Assembly (NCBI GenBank): GCA_019787685.1
Contig: JAHNUO010000005.1
Coordinates: 682,001-746,000, forward strand
DNA length: 64,000 nucleotides
Reading direction: 5' to 3'
DNA from: Chiua virens
Taxonomy: Eukaryota > Basidiomycota > Agaricomycetes > Boletales > Boletaceae
Position 1 is the stretch's first letter. Each line of letters starts with the position of its first letter. The notes beneath the pieces were generated by a model. The model did not search any database, was not told where the DNA came from, and saw only the letters and a list, made by a program, of their open reading frames with translations. The position numbers and the translations under genes were made by a program. This document shows positions 1 to 13,195 of this stretch, piece by piece.

Positions 1-791
1 GATCGTGCCGCCAGTGTTCCGCTGGGTTTCGACACTGCAGCAGTTGGCTTGTATTCAGACAAGCTTGGTGCCGGACTCATTCCACCTTGGACGGAAGGCG
101 GTCGAGACAAGTATGCTGGGAAGCCCATTCTGATCATGGGCGGCTCTGCCATTGTTGGCTTCGTACGGTGAGTGAACAACGAAAAAGGGGAATTTGATGG
201 AGGCTTATCATTTCGTGACCAGCTATCCAGCTCGCCAAGTTGTCCGGGTTCTCTCCTATTATTACGACCTCGAGTCTCGCCCATGAGGGCGAACTCAAGG
301 CCCTTGGGGCGACCCACGTCATTGACAGGCATCTGGGTGGGAACGAATTCACGGCGGCCTTGCAAAATATCACTCAGAAGCCGATCAAGGTCGTTTATGA
401 CACCATCGCATTGGCAAACACCCAGAAGCTGGCTTTGAGCGCTGTCACGGAGGGTGGAACACTTGTGACGACCCTCCAGCCTGTCGTTAAGGAGGAAGAG
501 GGAAAGGGACGTACCATTATTGCGACCTATGGTAGCCCCTTTGCGGACCCGAACAAGTCCATGTGTCGTGTGACTTGGAGCATTCTGGGGAAGTGGTTGC
601 AAAATGGTACCATCAAGGTAAGCAAGACAGAATCGAGACAACAATTCGGGATTGACCTTAATTTCCTTCAGCCTAGCGCAATCGAGGTTTTGCCAAATGG
701 ACTTCACTCGATCCCCGAAGGACTTGAGCGAATGAAGACAGGGAAGATCAGTGGGTTAAAGCTCATCGTCAATCCTCAGAAGACAGCGTAG
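1..791 (+). CDS. MDR-family NAD(P)-dependent reductase (trans-enoyl reductase / quinone oxidoreductase type), 3' part
   Basis: Only the C-terminal half is in the window; the gene enters from the left edge in frame 1. Family knowledge: these zinc-free medium-chain reductases take hydride from NAD(P)H to reduce enoyl or quinone substrates. Seen: a segment reading AASVPLGFDTAAVGLY, then KPILIMGG (the start of the Rossmann dinucleotide-binding loop), then LAKLSGFSPIITTSS and a C-terminus ending GLKLIVNPQKTA. A 54-nt intron lies at 618-671 (GTAAGC...CAG); its length is a multiple of three, so the unspliced frame is also open. An earlier intron at about 168-222 has a good GTGAGT donor, but joining it to the acceptor at 222 leaves one surplus base, so the exact junction or the sequence there is wrong. 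Many fungal relatives act in secondary metabolism, but no partner genes are visible. Substrate unknown. Confidence 0.8.
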
Positions 792-2859
792 ATCTAAGCC
801 ATCTCAAGCAATTACTTATGTGTGTACGATTAGTTATGGTGTTGCCTGCAAGCTTGTATCGAGTACTACATATTCACATTCAAGTTAGTTCGAATTGGTG
901 GCGTCGAAGGCATGCAATCATTTGAATGAATTGTTGCACTTGGCTGCTCCTATTGGTAGCTGAAGGAATTGACAATTAAAGTTGATTGTGCAAGGAAAGT
1001 GGGAAGACGACCACCAGAAGATTCAAGGGATCTACAGGTCCCCGAGGATCAATCACAGGTGATGCCAGATGAAGTCTAGAATAGAATCGAGGGTGTGTCA
1101 ATTGACATATTCCGATGAAAAACCGAAGTCTAATGCGAACCCTCGATATACTCGTCGTCCTCGGGTTTGATCGATCGCATGCATAACTCCCGAGTCTGGC
1201 TCGTCTGTATCATATCAACATGTTCCCGACCCGTCCATAAAAGCAGTTTCTAGGCCCATGTGTCATATGCATGGAAGAGCTGATTTGAAATCCAAGTGGG
1301 TATCTGATTTTCAAAATCTTCTTGAAAGTCGACTTCCATCAATCAGTCTGGTCGCCTAGGCCCCGAACGAGACTGTCCAGGGCTAAAAAACTTTTGAGGA
1401 TCAAGTGGTCCAGAAACTAGAGGAAGTGGACAATGTTGCCACAGCAACGAATCCAGACCGAAGGACTGTTGACATTTTAAATAAAGAGATTACCGCAACC
1501 CTGAAACTCGAAACACAAAAGCAAAGAAAGTCCATGGTTCTGCGCTGTCCGCGAGCGAGGGTGCATGTCACTCGCATTGGGGTGACTGGCAAGGTCAGTA
1601 ATAATCGGGGTATTTTCTTGAAACTGAATCTCGGATACGGCTTTGCTTGGCCGCCGCCGCCAGACCGCGATCCAGGAATCCAGGAATCCAGGGTCCAGAG
1701 TGGAGTCGGCCATCTCGAACAGTCATGCAAGAGGGGTAACTGCTATTTGCGACAGTGCACACGCGAGGACACAACGAGGGACGGCCGATCCACAATGAAT
1801 TTCAGAGATGTGCAAGCCCAACGCATTTTTTGACTCCAGATCGGTTGCACCAGGGACAAGGGCGCCGTTCCCTCCGGCTGTCCGCACAGGAGGACAAGGG
1901 TGCGATCTTTGACCAGGCGATTCTAGACTGGAGACATGGTACCCATGTCGGCGACTTGCCCTTTGACCACCTGAAAAGTCGGTCGACATGTCAGCGGTCC
2001 AGGCATAGGCTGGAAAGAAAGAAAAAGACGCACCTCAGACCTCAGCAAAAAAACCGTCGCTTGAATTCCGAGTTCGACCCGAACACCTCTCAACGACGCG
2101 TTCGCCACATCGACGACGGTAGTCACGGTCCCTTTCTGGTCGCGAAAATTTCAACGTCAGCGACGTCGACGTCTGTCCGAATGTACATACCAGCACCCTG
2201 GTCGACTCCCATGGAAATCCATTTTGCAGAGCCGCGCCACGTCCATCGGATTACTTCCTCCTGCGCGGGACCGCCAAAGGACCCACGCATTCCAGTATGG
2301 ATCACTGGGACTTCGGTAGACGGCACCGATGTGAGACCGGAACCGCTTGAAGACAAAATGACAAGCTGTCTGCTATTTCGAGACCCCGATCGTTTTGCCA
2401 TTCGGTTCTTACACGCACTCGTCAAATGTACTCAGCTAGTATTCTTTGGGAAAGGTTAAATGCACTGAGGTCGGTCCGGGTCCTGGTGAGTTATGGTCGG
2501 TCAGGGTGATGGGCTCACCCTTCCAAGCGTTCGTGTGGTGGTGTGGTGGATCATATTATGACTTAAGATTCAGATGCAGGGATACGAGTTACAAATACAA
2601 AAATAGGTAAAGCAAATGCGGGACAAGACGTGAGTGAGTGCATACATAGTGGAACGTGGAACGTGTGGAGTGCTGCCAAGCAGGCGTGAGAAGGGACAAG
2701 GTCGTCGTGTTTTGGTATGATTCTGCGTACAATTACACTGCAAGCTAACTTTACCATTATAACGCTAGGAAGGAGTGCACAAAGAAAGATGAACACTCCC
2801 GTCAAGTGGCGATACACCAGATATGAGGTATTTGGAGCGGGTCTCTGCATGTCGGACCC
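792..2859. other. Intergenic stretch, no supported gene
   Basis: About 2.1 kb between the reductase and the Hsp20-like gene. Several open frames of 60-230 codons overlap here on both strands (for example 1755-2459), but none shows a recognisable domain, intron-consistent extension or plausible composition. A short direct repeat of CCAGGAAT lies near 1674-1690. I see nothing else. Confidence 0.5.
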
Positions 2860-3831
2860 CTAGTAGTACCTGTATCTGAACCCCATTCCAAGCCTGGGGT
2901 GCTGCCCAGGTGCACGTCGTTGGACTTCAATGGTAAAGTTTCCATCTTCTCCGAAACGCGCGCGGACTGTCGACATGTCGACATCACCAGCTGCGAATCG
3001 AATCTGCCACTCGTAGTGGCCTGCGTGTGTGTGGTCAATGAATGGAGTCCATCAATCAAACAATGCGCTTGACTCACAGTCACGCTCCATATGCCAAGCG
3101 TCAGCAACTACATCCAACCTATCTCCTTTCTTGGCCGCCACCGTGACCATCTCCGGTTGGATAACACGTGGGAGGGTGACAGAAAGAATGTGGCTTGTCG
3201 TCGTGCTCTCCACGTCCATAGGGGGACAAGAGTCTGGTGGGGGGGAACGCCTCAAGCGATCCGTCGGCGAAGGCGAAAGCAAGCTTGCTGCAGTGCACGA
3301 AGAGTTACTGCAATCTGTGGAAGTAACACTGCATGTCGAAACGACGCTGCACGCAGAACTGGTGCTACTAGCCGACAGACTGGTGGAGGATGCGATCGAG
3401 GGGGACGCACAGGTGAAGCGGGTTTTATCCCGTTTCGATTCGCTTGACTTAATGCGCTGATTTCTGGCTGAAGAGCGCGAAGAACGTCTGCTGAGGGAAC
3501 TGTTGGGCACATCAAGGGTAGACATTATGCTTTGAGTGTCGTTGGTGGGTTCTTGGGAAGGTGCTTTAGGGTCTAGAGTAGTCTCCCCTTTAAGTAGCGA
3601 GTCGAGGGCGCTGTGTGAGAGGGATGACGTCGGAAAAGTACCAGACATGGACAACAACGCTGAGTCGAAAGTCTCGTTATGTGGTCTGCGCCCAGATAAA
3701 TTGCCACGGGGGGAATGCGGGGCTTCCGCATTGTAGGGTAAGAGAGATTCAGCCTCGCAATTCAGGCTACTTTGGTCTGCGGAACGAGGAGAGAAAAGGC
3801 TTATGCTACGTCCGCGAGGTGATTCTGACAT
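2860..3831 (-). CDS. Hsp20/alpha-crystallin-like domain protein with long Ser-rich N-terminus
   Basis: Two exons, complement(2860-3020, 3078-3831), 57-nt intron, 304 residues. Seen: residues 1-200 are low complexity, rich in Ser/Arg/Pro, with basic-Ser clusters such as LSRRSSRSSARNQR that could be kinase sites. The last about 90 residues form a compact beta-rich stretch starting SHILSVTLPRVIQPEMVTV, then DRLDVVADAW, and after the intron HYEWQIRFAAGDVD and FTIEVQRR. The pattern of hydrophobic strands with a short basic C-terminal tail resembles the Hsp20/CS fold used by small heat-shock proteins and p23-like co-chaperones. Splicing is well supported because the strand crossing the junction (RDC|HYEWQIRF) is continuous. 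Classic small Hsps are shorter and lack such an N-terminus, so this may be a regulatory or adaptor version. Function beyond a chaperone-like fold is not known. Confidence 0.62.
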
Positions 3832-6314
3832 GGAATTTGCAAGCCACGAACGTAGAATCCGGGAACATGAAATGAAAAGTGTGGTTTTGAGTCTCTCCGG
3901 AATAATAATGAGAAATGTGGTGGCAACTCACCACCCGTGTTTTGATTGGTCAGTCGCCTCGCCGGAGAAGCTGGGTGGAGCTCGGCGTTTGTGAGGGTAG
4001 CAAACGTGTGCGCCTTGCGTGAGCCACGAGGTGTGTGTTTGTATCGGAAAGATGTCGTGGGATATGAATCAGACGTCCAACCAGCAGAATTGTGATGGTC
4101 CGAATCTGCTAGAGGATGATTGCTCCGATTAACGATGGGTGGGACGTTTGTGTTTATGCGCAACGACATTGCTCAGCTATGTCGGGGGATGTAGTAGCAA
4201 AGGAAGAGATGGCGCATATTATACAGTTACGGTGATTGGTCACGTTTCGAATACCACCAGTTTGGATGGTATCTGCTGGGCATCTGCGTCACCTCGTGCA
4301 GCTCGAATTGACATAATGTTTGACGGAAACGATGGTTCTCTGTCGTGGGGCCGTGGCGTGTGGAGTGATCATTGACACGAAGAGAACCATCGTATGTCAT
4401 TTGGGTGAACAATATCTCCTCAAACGGTGGCCTCGAAGAAGGCTGGGGTTCCAATTAAAGGCTGAACACGTTGTTGGCGTAGGCGTTCTTACGCAAAATT
4501 CACCGCTCCCCGCGACATATGAGCTCACTAACCTGGTGAGTTTCAAATACGCGCCAGACGAGTCCGAGGGCTTAAACGCACACCTAAGAACCAAACCCAG
4601 TTTTCTACCACTCAAGTTTCGCTCCACTTGAGGCCTTTCGGTTCGTACAATCGTCGCATAGCCAAGTTCGAAACGAATCGTACACGAAGACTGCGAACCC
4701 CTCTCGCGATGGCCCTCCCTGCACTGGTTCTGCATTAAATTGGAAATGTAAGTCGATCAACCGCAAATTATTCCTATGTTTTTGTAGGCGCCATTGGCAT
4801 TATTCAGCTAACGGCTGTACCGCACACTGGCGTCGATCTGCCCACAACCGACCGCATCTGCTAGTGAAGAATTCTACGTCAAGTTTACCGGGACCACGCA
4901 GGTGATACTTACATTTTCTCCTTGGAAATATACCTACTGCCCTGCAGCCCGTCGGAGGTCACTGTGCTCGGTAAGGGTGGAGGAAGAAGAACAAATGAAC
5001 ATCACATCAACCGTCGTTGAGGCTGTGGCGTGGACGGGCCGGCGCCGCAGCCGATCAACCCGGAAAGAAATTTCAAGTTGACAGTGGCCAACTCGAGGAT
5101 CATGTGTCCCCAATCGTCCATTTCGAACTTGTATCCGGATCACGGTTGTCGTTCATCCGCACTGTATACGGTACGTCATTTTTCACTCTCGGATTGCCAT
5201 CAAGGGCTGTAAATGTTTCGGAAGGCCGCACGACGACCGGACCATCATGAGGATACGACAAACGTTTGGTGACCTAGCTCTGATTTCCCTGAAGAATCTC
5301 GAAGAAACAGGAGCATCGGTGGCCATCTTCTCTGCAAACTAAGCCTCGCGCAGCTTTGCAAATAGAACCGATTCGCCCGACGGGCGAATCCTGCTGGCCT
5401 GCGCATCCGTCATCGTTCCGATCTCTTCACGTTCAAATGTGTCCCTTCCAAGCACCCTGTGCCATGTCCATTCTTAGAGCCAAGAGCGGAAGACAGATTG
5501 TGACCCACTCTCGGTGTCTGCATGATTTCCGTCACTGTAAACTTGGATCATCTGCACGCCCGGGGATTTCATGGCGGCTGCCGCGAACCATTAATCCATG
5601 TCATTCCCGAACATTTCAATCACTATTATGTCGCCTCCGGGGAGCAAGGTGAGTAAAGTCGGAACGTGCATTCATTGGGAGACTTATCGAGGAAGCGACA
5701 CAGTGGTTACACCTAACGTCAACACCCTTCTGATCATCAGTCTGCGACAAGATAGCTAATGCGCCACTTCGCTGCATGCCTTCGCGTTGTCAGAGGGCGT
5801 CACAGGATCTGGTCGTATCACTGGACCCTGCATAATCTTGGACATCACTGCCTCATATCCACCTCACCACCTTTTCCCCTATAGTCGACGTACGAAATAA
5901 TAGGAACCCGAATGCCGTATGTAGCAAACCAGTTGAGATTCACCGTATCTGCACTGATATCGACACCCGACTGGTTATTCGATTGCTTACGAGATTATAA
6001 GGGACAGCTTCTCCTTGATCGACATTTCGGTATGCAATACTTATCGCAAAATTCACATGAGTATGGGCACTGAGAACAGCGAGAAGGAAACAACGGAGGA
6101 AAGCCAGGAGAAACTACAAAACGAAGACGAAATTAAGGGATAGATATGTACGTAGCATCAACTCACTAAGGGGCTCCAATGCCTCAACAATATTTAGCGT
6201 ACTACGGAATCGGTAGGTTCACGGGAAATAAAGATTGGGTGTGTGCGGCATACCAAAAGTAAAGTAAAGCCTGAGACGTGATCGATAAGGGCGAAGCGTA
6301 AGGCACGTTCCGAG
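3832..6314. other. Intergenic or decayed stretch, no supported gene
   Basis: About 2.5 kb. Short open frames occur (for example 5017-5250 plus, 4397-4735 minus), but I could not join any of them by introns into a recognisable protein. The region could hold a decayed gene or a non-coding transcript; nothing positive supports either. Confidence 0.45.
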
Positions 6315-7375
6315 TCAAGTCAAATCAATGACCTCGCCATTAGGAACAAATTTCTTTTCTCGTTTGATCTTCTTGCCAGGTCGCACTTCGCCCTCGAAGC
6401 TCGAGTCCGACCTCTTCAATGCCTTCCTTCTCTCAGTGTTCTCAGAAACTAATTTTGGCTTGACGTCGTGGTCAATAGTTAAGTCAAGAACTTCGAGATT
6501 AGCCGCAGGTGGCTTCGGAATTATTCCATTGGCTTGCAGGAGACCTGTAAACAAAATCGAGCGCAATGCCCTGCGCAGCGCATACACACGGACCTGGATC
6601 TCTGTATTTGAATATGAATGTAGCGAGCTGCCTGTCGCCATCCAGATATTTTACACTACAAGTATACGCAGGTGCCGTCTTCACTTCCTTGCCGAATCTG
6701 AGAATCAGATGTTAGATGGCGCGACGGTATGGTATAGCATAAGTGACACACGAGACACAGTGCGTAACAGCCTTCTTCGAGCGCTCGTGAATCTTGCTAT
6801 GGCTCTCGGAGACTGGTACAGGCCGGAACAAGCGTCTCCCAAATGTTTGAGCCCGGTATACATCCACTCGAATTTCACCTAGATGTGTGGAGGCTTGATA
6901 CAAGTATTCATCTTCATCTACAAAGCGTGAGCACCAACGAAGCCACATGCGACATGGAATAGAATACCGGTAAGTTCAAGTTTGGAAAACATGAAAGGGC
7001 GCGAAGATGTATGAGAGAGTGTTTGTTCCTTTTGAACTGAAGTGCGGGCTTTCACGAGGTGCGGAGAATGTTGCATGCTCATCACTGGCAACTGCGGGTA
7101 AAGTACTTTGCCTCCGACACCGAGCCCATCGACCGTGACAGAAGAACAGAGCGAGTGATCTCTGTATGGCGCATTGTCCTTGAACGCGATGGAAAAACTC
7201 TATATTTTTTTGGTGGTAAGCTGGGGTATACCATGGGTCTCGTCAAACACTCTACCCTGTTGGCTTGTGCGGCAATCCAACAAGTGATGTGATCCTGACC
7301 TTCCTCGACCCCGTACTGCTCGATTTCCACTCCGTCTACCTCGATCCACGCAGAGACACCATTAAGGGACAGCAT
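6315..7375 (-). CDS. DUF7918-family basidiomycete protein with C-terminal SUMO-interaction-like motifs
   Basis: Five exons, complement(6315-6544, 6594-6697, 6752-6917, 6968-7199, 7256-7375), 283 residues; the introns are 49-56 nt and all keep frame. The family is common in agaricomycetes and has no established function. Seen in order: a start reading MLSLNGVSAWIEVDGVEIEQ, the FSIAFKDNAPYRDHSL strand region, KLELTDEDEYL, HERSKKAVTHCVSFGKE (the most family-typical segment), the ATFIFKYRDPGLLQANGIIP strand, then a basic, acidic-flanked tail. The tail carries EVLDLTID, a lysine-rich nuclear-localisation-like run KKIKREKK, and the extreme C-terminus EVIDLT. The two V-x-D-L-T elements match the hydrophobic-core-plus-acidic consensus of SUMO-interacting motifs. 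A nuclear, SUMO-linked role is inference. Confidence 0.82.
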
Positions 7376-7552
7376 GACTTCAGTAATGTGTGCTGGACGA
7401 GGTAGCGGGTTAGGAGAAGTTCGGTCTTGACAATGATTAGACTTTGGGACAAATAATAAAGTCTTGGCCAAATAAATGTCAGCATCACGGGACGACCGTT
7501 TCAATGAACGCTAGCGTCCTGAAGGGCGTTCTCGTCGGCCGTTCGACCACGC

Positions 7553-8460
<908 letters not shown>

Positions 8461-8658
8461 TGGACGTGACGTGACATTACGTGACACATTTATTTGACGC
8501 GACGCGTCTTCGTTGATCACAAAAATCTAGGGTGGGATTTGAATAATTCGAACTCCGCCACCGTCATTCAACTCTGCCGTTCACGACGCCGACGCCGAGC
8601 CCGACGCCGAGCCCGACGACGTACTCAAATTATATCGGTTGATTGATGAAGATACTCA

Positions 8659-10735
8659 ATGAACGGGACACGAGGTGGACTAGAAAATCCAATGGCACCA
8701 GTCGCGAAACGCAAATTACCAGACGATACAAACCCGTTACTGACCGGAGCGACAAAGAGGGTAAAGAAAGACGTGAGCGAGTCCACCACTTTGTGATTTA
8801 CTCGTCATTGACGCCTCCCAGGCAAACTCGGGAAAACGGAAACGTGGGCGGATTTCTTCTGCAGTCGCGTGAAGTACTGACGGTAGACATTCAGACATCG
8901 GGGAAGAACAACCGGGCGGTCTCATCATCGTTCGTGCACCCGTACAACGCACCGCATCGCCCCTTAACCCACCTTCATCTCAACCTTTCCCTACAACCAC
9001 TACTTATCACCCTTCCCGACAACCTTCCAGTTCACAACCATTACCCTCCACTTCTACCGCACCTGCGACCACGAAACCTCCATCAAAGAAGTTCAAAGCC
9101 GATTCTTCTCGCGCTCCTACAGGTTCCAAATCGCGCGACGTACTTGCCACAACTCGTGAAGAACCAGAGTTAGATGAAGATGTACGTCGAATGGAGTCCG
9201 AGACAGATCATCTACGCAGTCGATCCCGTGCAAAGGAGGCGGCCCATCCATCTCTTCAACTTCCTCTCCCACCGAATACCCCTGCTCGGCGACACTTGCC
9301 AGATGCCCTACAGCCACTTCCTGAAAGCGAAACCCCTCAAATCGAGCGCAACAAACTGATGCGTGAAGGTCCTTCCATTCCCCGCACGCCACAATCACAG
9401 ACACCTTCACATTCCCGACGAAGTTCAATGAGCATGCGTGGTAAGCGAATAAGCACAAGTTTCGAGAACACGGGCGTTATCTGTGCGTTCCCTTCCAACA
9501 TTTTCTATTCGTTTTGCATTGCGTTTACCGTGTATTGTCAATTGGGCCTAACTTCCGTCCTGCACAGCTCAACCACACGCATCTGTAAATGATTCGAGCT
9601 TCTACAAACACATCGACTGTGATCTTCCCGAACCACAGCGTGCGCGCCAACTCCTCGTATGGTCAGCTGCACGCGCCGCCTCGCGACCATTAGAAGCGTC
9701 CTCCGCAAAACCTCCAAAACCACCATCCAAATCGTCTTCTAGTGATGGCAAGGACCCGCCACTGCTTGATGATCGAAGGAAACGTATACTCAAGACTGTA
9801 CAAGATGACTTCATCCGAATGTTGGCTGAGAAGAAGATCGATACGATTGTATATAGTAATGGGGAGAGTGACAAAACTTTGAAAGAGGGTGTTCTGAGAC
9901 CGAATGAGCAAAATGTTAAGAATCGCGCACGGGAGGTGACATTCCAACAACACATAAATCGGTGAGTTCCCTGTTTCCAGTCAGCTACCCAACCTGAACG
10001 TACGTCGGATATAGGGCGCAAGCCGAGTCAGAAGCTTGGTCACGAGTCGAGCAATTCTACCACCAGTACGCAACCAACTCCAAAGCTGATCTTGAAAAAC
10101 GACGCCAGTCTCTCAACCCACCTGCATCTGCCAAGGCGAAAGGCAAACAACGAGCCACCTCACACGAACTACCAGACGATGACTGGTCATGGCTTATTCC
10201 TCGTGAAGAGGATCTCACTGATGAATTCAGAGATAAAGTCGACCTCGAGCTAATCAAGTGTGTGATGTCTTCTGGACCTCACCCCAGCATGGATCAAGAA
10301 ATAGGTGATCTTCAGTTCAAGGTGGACAGCCTCTGCTCGTACGTCAACTCGGCGGTAAAAGCGACTGAGGTGGCTGAAGCCGAACTTGATTACCGTTTCT
10401 CCCTGCTCTCACTCGCGGTGTCAGCGCGATCACATTCCCTCCCGCCACCCCCAAGTTCGTCGACAATGTTCTCCTCCTACCTGCCACACACACTACGAGG
10501 ATTCAGCCATCCCCCTGGCGAAGGTCCAAGAGACATTCTTCGGGCGTTATCGCGGATAGACAAGGAACGGCCCCCAGGAAAGATCGGGGACGCTGCTCGA
10601 AAGGCAGTACGAGAGGTGCAGCGCGCACAGGAAGTAGGCACTGGTGCTGGAGAACGGCGTATAACAGGCCTAGCGCTAGGTGTCGGGGCAACACCACGCA
10701 AAGTGCCTGGGACGCCACGGCGAAGAGATCGATAA
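8659..10735 (+). CDS. DSN1: Kinetochore protein Dsn1/Mis13 (MIS12 complex)
   Basis: Five exons: 8659-8772, 8822-8843 (22 nt), 8895-9482, 9568-9961, 10015-10735; 612 residues, all junctions in frame. Dsn1 is a subunit of the MIS12/MIND complex that links centromeric CENP-C to the Ndc80 complex and microtubules. Seen: a basic, Pro/Ser/Thr-rich N-terminus; the conserved RRSSMSMRGKRISTSFENTG segment (about residues 220-240); FYKHIDCDLPEPQRARQLLVWS, which leads into the helical core; ILKTVQDDFIRML and helices up to about residue 450; then a coiled region with MDQEIGDLQFKVDSL and a basic tail ending TPRRRDR. The basic-Ser motif matches the place where Aurora B phosphorylation relieves autoinhibition in other organisms. 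The 22-nt second exon is unusually short. Length is somewhat above yeast Dsn1. Confident assignment to the Mis13 family. Confidence 0.9.
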
Positions 10736-11592
10736 AGACATCTTGCCTGATTTCTTTGTCTACTTTGATCCGGCGTCGCTGCCTCGACTCTAGTAGGACT
10801 CTTGCGTGCTGCAGCCACGATGTATTTCTGATGAGTTTTCTGTCTATTGACTTATCTTATTCATTTTATTTTCTGTTGCTTTGTTTCCGCAATGCTATGG
10901 ATGTTGTGCTCAAATAGGTCATTGTACATTACAATGTCACAAGTTGATTTCCGGAATCTCTCGGACCACGATGCTCGTTACTGTCGACCGCCATGCCGAT
11001 GTGGGTAAGTTGTGCGACTTGTCCGGAGCAATGCTAGTTCAATGTGCCTCCAAGACGGTTCTTTTCCGCGCCACTGAAACGCCGTTTACATACGGTGGCA
11101 CCGCTGGCGTGTCCCCTCGATGCAGTCACTGATCTTCTCAGGATCTGTCGAAGTACTTTGCAATAATGAATCGATCGACCACGGGGACGAGTGACCAAGT
11201 CACCACAAAGTGACATTGGAATCGTACCTTGCTGCGTGCCCGTTGTCAAGGGCCAACGCTTCAATCAAGGCCTCACCCGCGTGTACTCATTGACCAACAT
11301 CGTGCAGTTAGGAGGTAACATGCCGAATACGTCCTCGGTTCTCTAGTAAAGCCCGTTGACCTAAAATAACAGAAGACTACGTGACTCGTTCACCGCTTGA
11401 TCAAAAAACGGACATGCAAGGAGGCTACAGCGATTTTCTGTACCTGCCTGTCCGTTTCCACGCGACGGTATGTGATATAGCCGCATCAATAAAGCGGCTC
11501 ATTAGAACAGATAATGACTACTACCTAGAGAGACCAACTTCTTTCCCTCGACTCCGAGTCCAACCTAGTGCTAAATTTCTCCACGACTTTCT
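10736..11592. other. Intergenic stretch, no supported gene
   Basis: About 0.86 kb between Dsn1 (plus) and the methyltransferase-GT8 gene (minus), whose 3' ends converge. No open frame with domain-like content; likely holds both 3' UTRs. Confidence 0.55.
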
Positions 11593-13195
11593 TCAATGCC
11601 TCCTCCTGGCTTTCTCACGCGCCTCCTTGCAGTCGGTGGTTTCCTTCCAGCCTTTCCAAGCAGTTTTCTCTAACATGTCCCACCACTCCCTCTCATAGGG
11701 ATGTCCCGGCGCACCAGCATATCCCCATGGCTTAGCCGTGTAGGGTTGTACATAGGGATTCAACACGACTTCCACCGGGGGATGAATCGGTCCGGTGAAG
11801 TGAACGATCGCCGGATCCTTCATGTCTTCCAAGCAAACCATCTCCCTATCCGCAGTCACACACTCCGCATACGTCCCGAGTCCCTGCGCGTTCCATGTGA
11901 GGCTCAATTTCACACAGTCGGTCTTGAAGTGCACGTTGAGCGCGTCCTGATCGTGGAACGTGGATTGTGCCATCTCGCGACAGCATGTTCCGAGGTCTTG
12001 AAGTGTCGAGCGCGTTTTCGCGAGGTCGATTAGGAGCACGCCGACATTGAAGTATTCCACTTTAGGGACACCCGGGTGTCCCATCGGGAATCCCACATCA
12101 GGTACCGCAGCGAGCGCGTAGCCACCGAGGTTGGTATTCCATAGCTCTTTCAAATCTTTGCGCACTAGAACGTCTGCGTCTAGATACAGGACGCGCTTGG
12201 ACGGGCAAGCATGCCATCATGTCGACCTTGGCCCAAACTGCGCCCATAGTCGAGCTCAAGGAGTCTGCGGGCAAAGCTACGAAGAGTAGGGTGATATTCG
12301 GGCGTGCAGGCAAAGATGCCTCAATCTTCTTCTTATCTTCTGCGAGCAGACCACAGTCGACGATGTAGAACGTGATGCGACCCTTGGTGTACTCCACAAC
12401 ACTGCGGAGCGTCACCGCTGCAGTCATGGCGTATGCAGAGTCGATGGTAAGCGCGACATTGATGCCGTATTCAAGAGCGTCGTATGGCAGCCTATCCCTG
12501 CTCGGTTCAAGAAGAAACCCAATGCGCATGGGGGTCGTTTTCTGTAATATCATCTGGTACTGTTCAGGGTTCGTCGACAAGCGCTTGTACTCCTCTCTGT
12601 GCACTGCAAGAAAGGCGTCGATGCCTCGACGTGGGTGGTGTGGGCTGTCAAGGGGCTGCTCGGGCCAGTTGTAATCGTCAAAGATGAAGATGCATCCGAG
12701 GCGTGCAAGACGCCATGCCAGTTCTGCATCAAGAAGCGTATCATCTGAACGGTGAGACCCGTCGATATAAATCCAATCAAATCCAGCGTCCTGTTCCTTG
12801 CTCATCTCCTCTCCCAACAGAGTATACAAGGCTGGGACGCTGAATTGAGGAAGCACGCGAGCAGGACGACCCGTAAGGGATAGGTTGTGGGTGAGTTTGC
12901 GGTGGCGTTCTCGCCCTTCCGCTGTCGCCATGAGGTCAAAGTGGTCGATGCAGACAACTTCTCCACTCGTTGCGCAGAGGGTAGTCAGGATAAAAACTGC
13001 CGAGCGACCCTCCCACGATCCGATCTCGAGCACGCGAGGTGCTCTAGAGGAGACGATGGGAAAGAGAGTCTGCCATGCTGGCTTATGGGACGAAAACCAA
13101 TCTTGAGTCGAGGTGAACTCATAGAGGTTGGTGGTCGCGTTTGCATCTAGAGCCTGAGTCACGGTACTCATCGTCGCTGCAGATAGTAGTATCAT
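11593..13195 (-). CDS. Methyltransferase-glycosyltransferase 8 fusion protein, one-base frame break
   Basis: Read on the minus strand from ATG 13195 (or 13171) to the stop at 11593, apparently without introns; about 530 residues. N-terminal half: class I SAM-dependent methyltransferase of the Methyltransf_24 type, with RVLEIGSWEGRSAVFIL as the SAM loop, EVVCIDHFD, and FDWIYIDGSHRSDDTLLDAE, then CIFIFDDYNWPEQ. C-terminal half: GT8 glycosyltransferase, starting GINVALTIDSAYAMTAAVTL, with the metal/UDP-binding YLDADVLVRKDL and FNVGVLLIDLAKTR, ending after HFTGPIHPP. The two halves are offset by one surplus base near 12207, just before the DAD motif, so the fusion is inferred across the break; the protein sequence lines up as one polypeptide. 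No signal peptide or membrane segment is obvious. It lies about 0.65 kb upstream of, and divergent from, copy A of the epimerase-glycosyltransferase array, which suggests a shared glycan pathway. Substrate unknown. Confidence 0.78.

Noticed and set aside
1755..2459. 234-codon open frame on the plus strand
   Set aside because: Composition is not protein-like, it overlaps equally long minus-strand frames, and no domain or intron-compatible extension was found.
9190..9592. Separate small gene inside the Dsn1 locus
   Set aside because: This is the third Dsn1 exon, in frame with the conserved RRSSMSMRGKR segment.
12372..13150. Plus-strand open frames opposite the methyltransferase
   Set aside because: Antisense shadows; the minus strand has clear SAM-binding and GT8 motifs.
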